DNA of 64,000 nucleotides from Anisodus tanguticus (taxonomy: Eukaryota > Streptophyta > Magnoliopsida > Solanales > Solanaceae): the NCBI GenBank assembly GCA_034509755.1, contig CM067550.1:15679001-15743000 (forward strand). The letters run 5' to 3'. Position 1 is the stretch's first letter. Each line of letters opens with the position of its first letter. The notes under the pieces are model-generated. The model had not been told where the DNA came from. It saw only the letters and a list, made by a program, of their open reading frames with translations, and did no database searches. Positions 58,601-64,000 of this stretch are shown here, in pieces. Both the position numbers and the translations under genes were made by a program.

Positions 58601-59937
58601 GTTTTTAATGATGTTAGGTGTGTATAGGACGTGGTTTAGGGAGAAGGGCGGGTGTGGAGGTTTGATGTGTGTGTTGCCGTAACCTTTAATTGGAATGCGA
58701 TGACCATTGCCGACAGTAATAAATTGAGGACACTTTAACCGACGTAGTGGAGATAGGTTACCTGACGACCGGGTGAGGTGAGATGTGGCTCCGATGTCCA
58801 TGTACCAATTGTCGTCAGGCCGTTGAAGGTTCACGGTGGTGTAGGCCTGGCCCAAATCAATCGGGGCCAGGCTGCTAGGGTGTTGTTTCTTGTATGTTGT
58901 TGCCGGAATGCAACCAGTGGGCTCGGTGTCGCATCGCGGGCTCTGCTCGGTGGCTGGGGCGAGGGCCCAAGAGGCCGATCGACCAAGGCTTCGGAACCGG
59001 GCCCCCGTAGTCGGGTATGGGCTTGCAGGCGAGGCCCAGTTCTGTTGGTTGGGCCACCCTAGCTGCTATCCAGCCCACTGGAAATTCGCAGGCTGCTGCT
59101 GTTGCTGCTGTCCAGTCCACTGGTTGCGTTGGCCCTTTCCACGGACCTTACCTTTGTTGTTGCGACCTCCGCCGCTCTGCTGCTGCTGGACATGCGATGG
59201 TGGTAGGGTGGTGTTGGTTGTCGGTTGTGCCATCCCGTCAACGGCTAACGCCTTTTGATTATGTTTCTATTATTTGGCACGTCGGGTTTCTTCCAACAAT
59301 AATTGTGACCGTGCCTTGGTGAAACTTGATAGTGGGTCGGCCTGTTGAATCATTATTGCAAGTGTATCGTATTCACCTTTCGGTAAACCAGCAACTAATT
59401 TGAGTACCATCTTAGTTTTAGAAACAGAATCCCGACGTTGGATAATTGGTCGACTATGAGTTTCAGTTGTTTGCAATATTTTGACATGTTGTTGAAATTC
59501 TAGAGACGCGTATTGTTGAATTGCTCCTCCAAATACATTGCCGGAGTATTTTTATTTTCCTGAAAAATTTCTTCCAACCGCACCCAAAGGTCACGTGCCG
59601 TAGCACATGTTTTCATGATGGTACACAACAAGTCTTTGGAGATTGTGCCGTATATCTATTGCTTGACGATGGCGTCAAGACGGCTCCATGTTGGTTCGGC
59701 AATATCGGTGGGACGAGGAACGGAGTCATCAATATGGTCGAGCACGTTGTATGCACAGGCATGAATAAAAAATAGTTGTGTCCACATGGAATATTCACAG
59801 TCTTCTTGGTCAAGAATTATAGGGATAAAATTCTTGATATTTGTAACGGCGAAAGCCGAGTGAAAAGAAGACGATGAACGTTGAGAGGGGTTGTCAAAAG
59901 TGCCAGTGGAGGAACCGGAATTTGTGGGGGAAGACAT
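55620..59937 (-). pseudogene. Copia element C, gag-pol remnant
   Basis: Gag starts at ATG 59937 (MSSPTNSGSSTGTFDN; NIKNFIPIILDQEDCEYSMW) and breaks near 59656; a further gag part lies at 59270-59476 (LKLVAGLPKGEYDTLA). Protease at 58800 reads WYMDIGATSHLT, where the catalytic DSG/DTG has become DIG. Integrase segments lie at 57525-58159 (FQCDNGREFNNS). RT runs from 57217 (WNAAICEEFNALTKQNTWDLVP) to the YVDDIVLTAS motif at 56560. RNase H fragments lie at 55650-56100 on the minus strand, partly frameshifted. The frames on the plus strand in this interval are shadows. Confidence 0.88.
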
Positions 59938-60043
59938 GGTGGCTGTTTCGGTCGAGGGAAGGGAAACGAAAATTTTTGTTTAAAAATTTCTGGTTTCGGC
60001 CGAGATAGAGAAGAGAAGGGAGAAAAGTGGGGTTTAGGTTTTA

Positions 60044-60057
60044 GGCTCTTGATACCA
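60044..60057 (-). other. Primer-binding site of copia element C
   Basis: The minus strand reads TGGTATCAAGAGCC directly after the LTR end CTTTCA. It resembles the methionine-type site with one added base (TATCAAGAGCC against TATCAGAGCC). Confidence 0.8.
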
Positions 60058-60264
60058 TGAAAGATAGAACAATTTCCCTTAGAGATTCCTTTCATTATTC
60101 ACAATATATATAGCTGTACAAAGGTTGATTCCTACTATGATATGAATCCTAACTTACCTTACAAAGGTTGATTCCTAATACAATTAGAATCCTAAGTTAC
60201 CTTAAATATACATCTATCATAATTACAAAATATACAGAGAATATTCGGAGAATATTCGCTAATA
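60058..60264 (-). mobile_element. Copia element C, 5' LTR
   Basis: Same length and ends as the 3' LTR; it is next to the primer-binding site at 60044-60057. It would hold the promoter for minus-strand transcription of the element. Confidence 0.92.
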
Positions 60265-60875
60265 TTATTCACCATCTTAATCTTAACTATACACAAAGTT
60301 AAGATAGAAGATTTACCTTTTAAATATAGAAACCTTAAATTTATCCTTAGTTGATGTTGAAGGATTCTTGAAAATAAAAGGATTCCAAGCCTCCAAGGTT
60401 ATTGATATTAATAATTGTATGGGGAAAAATCATTTCTCCCCGACAAAAGTGGACGGGCAGAGGGGTATTCGGGATACTTGACACAACTGTCTTCCATTTC
60501 CACCAACCCAAGTCACATCTGTCAGTTTCGATTTGCGGGGCCGCATCATAAGGAAATGTTGGCACTATTGCAACCATTACAAGAAGAACGACATTTGCCA
60601 ACAACATTTTTGTTGTCATATGTTGGATGTTGTTGCCAAATATACTTTTTGCAACAACAAAAATTATTGTATAATAACCTCCGATGCGAAAATTTTTCGC
60701 AACAACAAGTTATTTTTTTTGTTGCCATTTACGGATACTCTTGTTTTTACCGTCAGGTTATTATTTTCATTCTTATTTTTACGAGATTATAGGATCGGAT
60801 ACAAACCACTTGTCTTTAAACCCTATAATCAACAAGTTCAACTAGTTTTCTTAAAATCCATTTTTAGCGGTAAAC
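60265..60875 (+). mobile_element. Probable end of a Tat-type LTR with embedded repeat
   Basis: This non-coding stretch ends at TAAACA, just before a primer-binding site at 60880, so its right part should be the 3' end of a 5' LTR. Its left limit is unknown because of the copia insertion. TTGTTGC and its complement recur between 60590 and 60730. The overlapping frames at 60415-60792 and 60533-60925 translate this repeat and are not genes. Confidence 0.45.
60575..60730. mobile_element. Possible degenerate CACTA transposon end
   Basis: CATTACAAGAAGAACG differs at two bases from CACTACAAGAAAAACG, the wording of many plant CACTA termini, and is followed by several copies of CAACAAC and TTGTTGC like subterminal repeats. 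No opposite end or transposase was found. Confidence 0.3.
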
Positions 60876-60879
60876 AGTT

Positions 60880-60897
60880 TGGCGCCGTTTGTGAGGA
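60880..60897 (+). other. Primer-binding site of a Tat/Athila-type element
   Basis: TGGCGCCGTTTGTGAGGA matches the TGGCGCCGTTGCCGGGGA type used by Athila/Tat elements over its first ten bases, with divergence after that. It marks the start of the internal region of the gypsy remnant that follows. Confidence 0.65.
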
Positions 60898-60949
60898 TAG
60901 ACAATTGTGGTGTTGTCTCGATTAGTTTCTTGAAACTCTTGTTAAAGAC

Positions 60950-62690
60950 TTCAGAGTTTTTTATCAGCAGAAACTTATCAGTGGCCAATCTAAACAATGG
61001 TGCACCTGAGGACAACCTTATCGGCAAAATTGTAGACTCGCAATGTTCTCAGTTACTGGGAGACGCACCTAAAATTGCTAACGTGCTGGATGAGCAAATC
61101 TCGGGAGACAAAGGCGACCAGGAGCCCGAAAGGGAAAATGAGCTGGAAGAAACGAGACGTGCAGCATCAGAAACTCGCACCAAGGCCCATGGAAAAAGGT
61201 TGTTTACGATGATTCTCCCAAAATGAGAAAGCTTACTATGCGGAGTTTACCCCAAGAAATGGAAGATACGACCTCACTCGGGCGTGGCAAAGATGTACAA
61301 GGAAGATGAATCCCTTATGGAGAAGGCCTTAGCTGCCATTATAGTATCCCAAAGCGGAATGATGTCACGGGTTGATTGGACAACCTCTACCTGAAAATCC
61401 TTCAACTGGACTGGGGGTGTCAAAGGCACTTGATACTTCAGAATCAGATGCAAAGAAGGAGGTAGAGGGCCCAGCCGCGCAGAACACAAGTTTAGCTAGG
61501 CTCCTCAATCTTGAAAAGGTGCTCCATGATCGCATGAGCCAAATCCCTAGGATCCGTCCCGTCATATAGGGAGAAGGAGTGAGAAAGTATGGAAATATAC
61601 CTTATAATCTGAGTGCCGCTCCCAAGATGATCCCGAGGAAATTCAAAATACCGTAGATATCTAAATATGATGGAACCACTAGCTAGGAGGAGCACATAAC
61701 GACTTTTAAAGCTGCAATCACCGGACATGACCTGAAGCATCATAAGATTGAATCTCTTATGCTAAGGAAATTCAATTAAACTCTCACTAAGAGAGCGCTT
61801 GTGTGGTATACTCATTTAACTGAAAACTCTATTGATTATTTTGCTTCTCTTGCAGGTACTTGTATTAAAGCTAATGCCAGAACCCGAAGAATTTAGACTC
61901 ACAAAGAAGATATCTTCACCATCAAGCAACGGAAGGATGAGGTTCTCCGCATCTTCGTAGAAAGGTTCCAGCAGGAAATGATGATGATGCTGACTATCCC
62001 TGAAGATTGGGCCACATCCACTTTCACGGATTGTTTGAACTCGGGCAATTCAAATACATCGAGGAAATTAAAGGAAAGCTTGAGGGATTTTTCGGATAAG
62101 ACGTGGAATGAGGTGAACCTTCGATACACAGTCAAGATTAAAATTGAGGACCGATCTGATATCTGACTCTCGAATCAAAGTAAGAGGGCGACCTTAGGAA
62201 AGACCCAAGAATAATATGTCGATCAGATAGAGAAACCTGAGAGATTGGTATAAGCCATACCTAAATTCCATGGCTCCATGGGCAGGAGTTAGGAAATACA
62301 GAACTCAGTATGATTAGGTCTAGTGGAGGAGCGATCGAGTGAGAGCGTATAAAAGGCCTTCAGTGGAATCAGTCCCGCCCAGCGTGGCATCATCCAACTT
62401 TAATGTTGAAACAATAAAATTGGTAATTGCCACGAAGAACATGAAAGAATCTAGATTTCCAACAGAGATGCGGTCCAATCCGGATCGACGGGTAATGGAC
62501 CTCTGGTGCGATTTCCACACTATCCCGAGCCATGCAATAGAGGATTGTAAACATCTCTGGAATAAAATGGCAGATTTGTTTCGAATAGAACATCTAAAAA
62601 AATTCCTCAGCAAAAGGTTCAAGACCAACCCCACCCAAGTGGGATCCTCACATAAACCACCACCATGCAGAGAACCGTCAACATGATTTT
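60950..62690 (+). pseudogene. Tat-type gypsy gag remnant
   Basis: A polar N-terminal segment (LLGDAPKIANVLDEQISG, then a Glu/Arg-rich tract) is followed by a retrotransposon-gag core at about 61640-62160: YDGTTS, ITTFKAAITGHDLKHHK, LTKRALVWYTHLTENSIDYF, IKQRKDEVLRIFVERF. A later piece at 62339-62686 carries WCDFHTIPSHAIEDCKHL, like the zinc-binding end of these Gags. In-frame stops and shifts are frequent, so the capsid cannot be made. Confidence 0.78.
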
Positions 62691-64000
62691 CGATGGAGAG
62701 CCCATGTGAGAAGTATCACAAAAGCTGCAAGTCATCGAAACCATGACATCCAGAAAAAAGAGGGTGAGACTCCCTGAGCCTGGGCATTGTCTCGTTTAAC
62801 AGTCAGGATAGGAAGAGCATAATAATCCACCACACTGATGCTCTGGTAATATCTCTCCAAATTCTTAATTGTAACATTAAGCTAGTGCTCATTGATCCAG
62901 GTAGTGCGACCAATGTGGTCCAACTCTGAGTTCTCAAAGAAATGCAACTAGCAGCTGTGAATAGTATCGATCATCAAATTACTGACTGAAATCAACCTTG
63001 CCCGCGAATCCACTGTAGGGCAGATAAAGTTGACTACCCACTTTGGAAGAGTTTCCATGAAGACCCTGTTTGCCGTCTTGGACGGAGGGATGTCATATAA
63101 CATCACTATTGGGAAGCCTTGGTTGCACGCCATATAGGCGGTACCTTCGATGTTACACCATGAAATTTCCTATATGGTGGGGAGTAGGCGAGGTCTGGGG
63201 AGATCAACAATGCGGTCAAGAAATTGCCCTTCCGACCATTGCAGAACTAGAGGATAATGGCAAGCAATAACAATCACAGAAGCTAAATCCCCGACATAGG
63301 ACATCGGCTAGGACTTCCCTTGAGGAAGACAACCTAGTGGATTGTGAACCCAAGGAACCCGAGGCTGAGGTAGATAGGGTACCAAGATGATTAGTTACGA
63401 CCGAAGAGGTCGATGTAACCAAATCCATTGCAGATGATCTGGAGCAACCTGAGCTCTCTGACAGCCCCACCAAAAGTTAGGTATACTTGGGCTCAGGCAT
63501 CAGTCTTGAGTTTAGGGTAAAGTTGATTACTTTTTTAAAAGGAAACTCGGATTGCTTTGCTTGGTCCGAATAAGATATAACAGGTATCCCCCAGGAGTTG
63601 GCCATGCATCAAGTCAACATTAGCCCTGATCATCCACCTGTCAAACATAGAAGGTGCCTAGTATCGGCAGACTGGAGCCAGTTTGTCAAAGAAGAAGTAG
63701 CCAGGTTGATGCGAAGAAAATCCATCAGGGAAGTAAAATACCCGGATTGGTTGGCCAACGTTATGGTAACCCCTAAAAATCTAATAAATTCCAAATGTGT
63801 TTGGACCTCAAATATTTGAACAGGGCATACCCAAAAGACTCATTCTGATTGCTTTGAATAGACAGACTGTCAATGTCGTGGTCGAGCACGAGTTGCTTAG
63901 CTTTTTAGACACTTTTTTTTAGGGTTCAAGCATGTTTAACTAAACTAGATAGATCAAGAGAAGACTTTGTTCATAACGGAGCATGGGACATACTGTTATA
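62691..64000 (+). pseudogene. Tat-type gypsy protease and start of reverse transcriptase
   Basis: Linker and protease-like pieces lie from about 62760 (KKRVRLPEPGH; VLIDPGSATNVVQL near 62890, with DPG where DSG/DTG is expected). From about 63560 the RT N-terminus reads GIPQELAMHQVNISPDHPPVKHRRC in part, then FVKEEVARLMRRKSIREVKYPDWLANVMV, with the finger and early palm region continuing to the window edge (NRAYPKDSF; HELLSFLDTF). The frame breaks repeatedly. The remainder of pol lies beyond 64000. Confidence 0.75.

Larger units (their letters stand above)
55392..60264 (-). mobile_element. Copia element C, complete with two LTRs
   Basis: Two direct 207 bp LTRs (55392-55598 and 60058-60264) bound a 4873 bp element, flanked by TTATT at 55387-55391 and 60265-60269. 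By eye the LTRs differ at about seven positions. The primer-binding site and polypurine tract sit at the expected inner edges for a minus-strand element. The coding region is broken. Its short LTRs suggest the Ale/Retrofit group, but I did not test this. Confidence 0.95.

Noticed and set aside
58778..59322. Plus-strand frames rich in Arg, Gly and Cys
   Set aside because: Shadows of the gag tail of copia element C on the minus strand.
60415..60925. Two overlapping plus-strand frames (125 and 130 residues) next to the Tat element
   Set aside because: They translate the TTGTTGC-rich repeat and cross the primer-binding site.
1..64000. tRNA, rRNA, organellar or viral insertion
   Set aside because: Only primer-binding-site fragments complementary to tRNA-Met, and tRNA-derived SINE boxes, were seen. 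No cloverleaf, no rRNA-like stretch and no pararetrovirus movement or coat protein was recognised by eye.

Overview
The window reads as nuclear DNA of a flowering plant, most likely a member of the Solanaceae. Genes have GT-AG introns, the plant retrotransposon lineages Tekay chromovirus, Tat and Ty1-copia are all present, and Stowaway and hAT MITEs are common. An intronic SINE matches my recollection of the tobacco/tomato TS family. The Solanaceae call rests on remembered family resemblance, not on a search. About 80 percent of the window is transposon-derived.

Layout. 1-9080: a decayed Tekay chromovirus carrying a nested solo LTR in its gag gene (target duplication GTATG). 9266-12704: a second solo LTR of 3.4 kb with a perfect ACTAT duplication, containing a ~130 bp tandem array and a G-rich block. 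It sits in unclassified LTR-like DNA (9081-17000), which is also split by a pogo-like DNA transposon at 13493-15920. 17040-22339: a 5'-truncated copia element. 22345-25776: a Tat-lineage remnant on the minus strand with a tandem array of palindromic ~85 bp units. 25777-31799: a second Tekay element that breaks inside integrase and abuts an inverted Tekay LTR fragment (31800-33010), making a long inverted repeat. 33547-33828: an inverted copia LTR with its primer-binding site. 33829-35904: nested MITEs.

The gene-bearing part is 35.9-53.5 kb. It holds (i) a sorbitol dehydrogenase-like gene, now a pseudogene, with exons 2-4 tandemly duplicated and two premature stops in the last exons; (ii) the C-terminal part of a mitochondrial/plastid-type PPR gene on the minus strand, with a single-base frameshift and its N-terminus replaced by a truncated copia element (about 41605-46235); and (iii) an apparently intact six-exon HOTHEAD-like GMC oxidoreductase of 572 residues (48161-53460). 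(iii) is the only gene here that looks fully functional.

55392-60264 is a structurally complete copia element on the minus strand with two 207 bp LTRs and a TTATT duplication. 60265-64000 is the LTR end, primer-binding site, gag and start of pol of a decayed Tat-lineage gypsy element that runs off the window.

The genes do not form a pathway. I saw no tRNA or rRNA gene, no CRISPR array and no clearly new coding system. The most unusual structures are the intragenic exon duplication in the dehydrogenase, the opposed Tekay LTRs that could produce double-stranded RNA, the palindrome-bearing tandem array near 24 kb, and a 39 bp-arm hairpin in a copia LTR.
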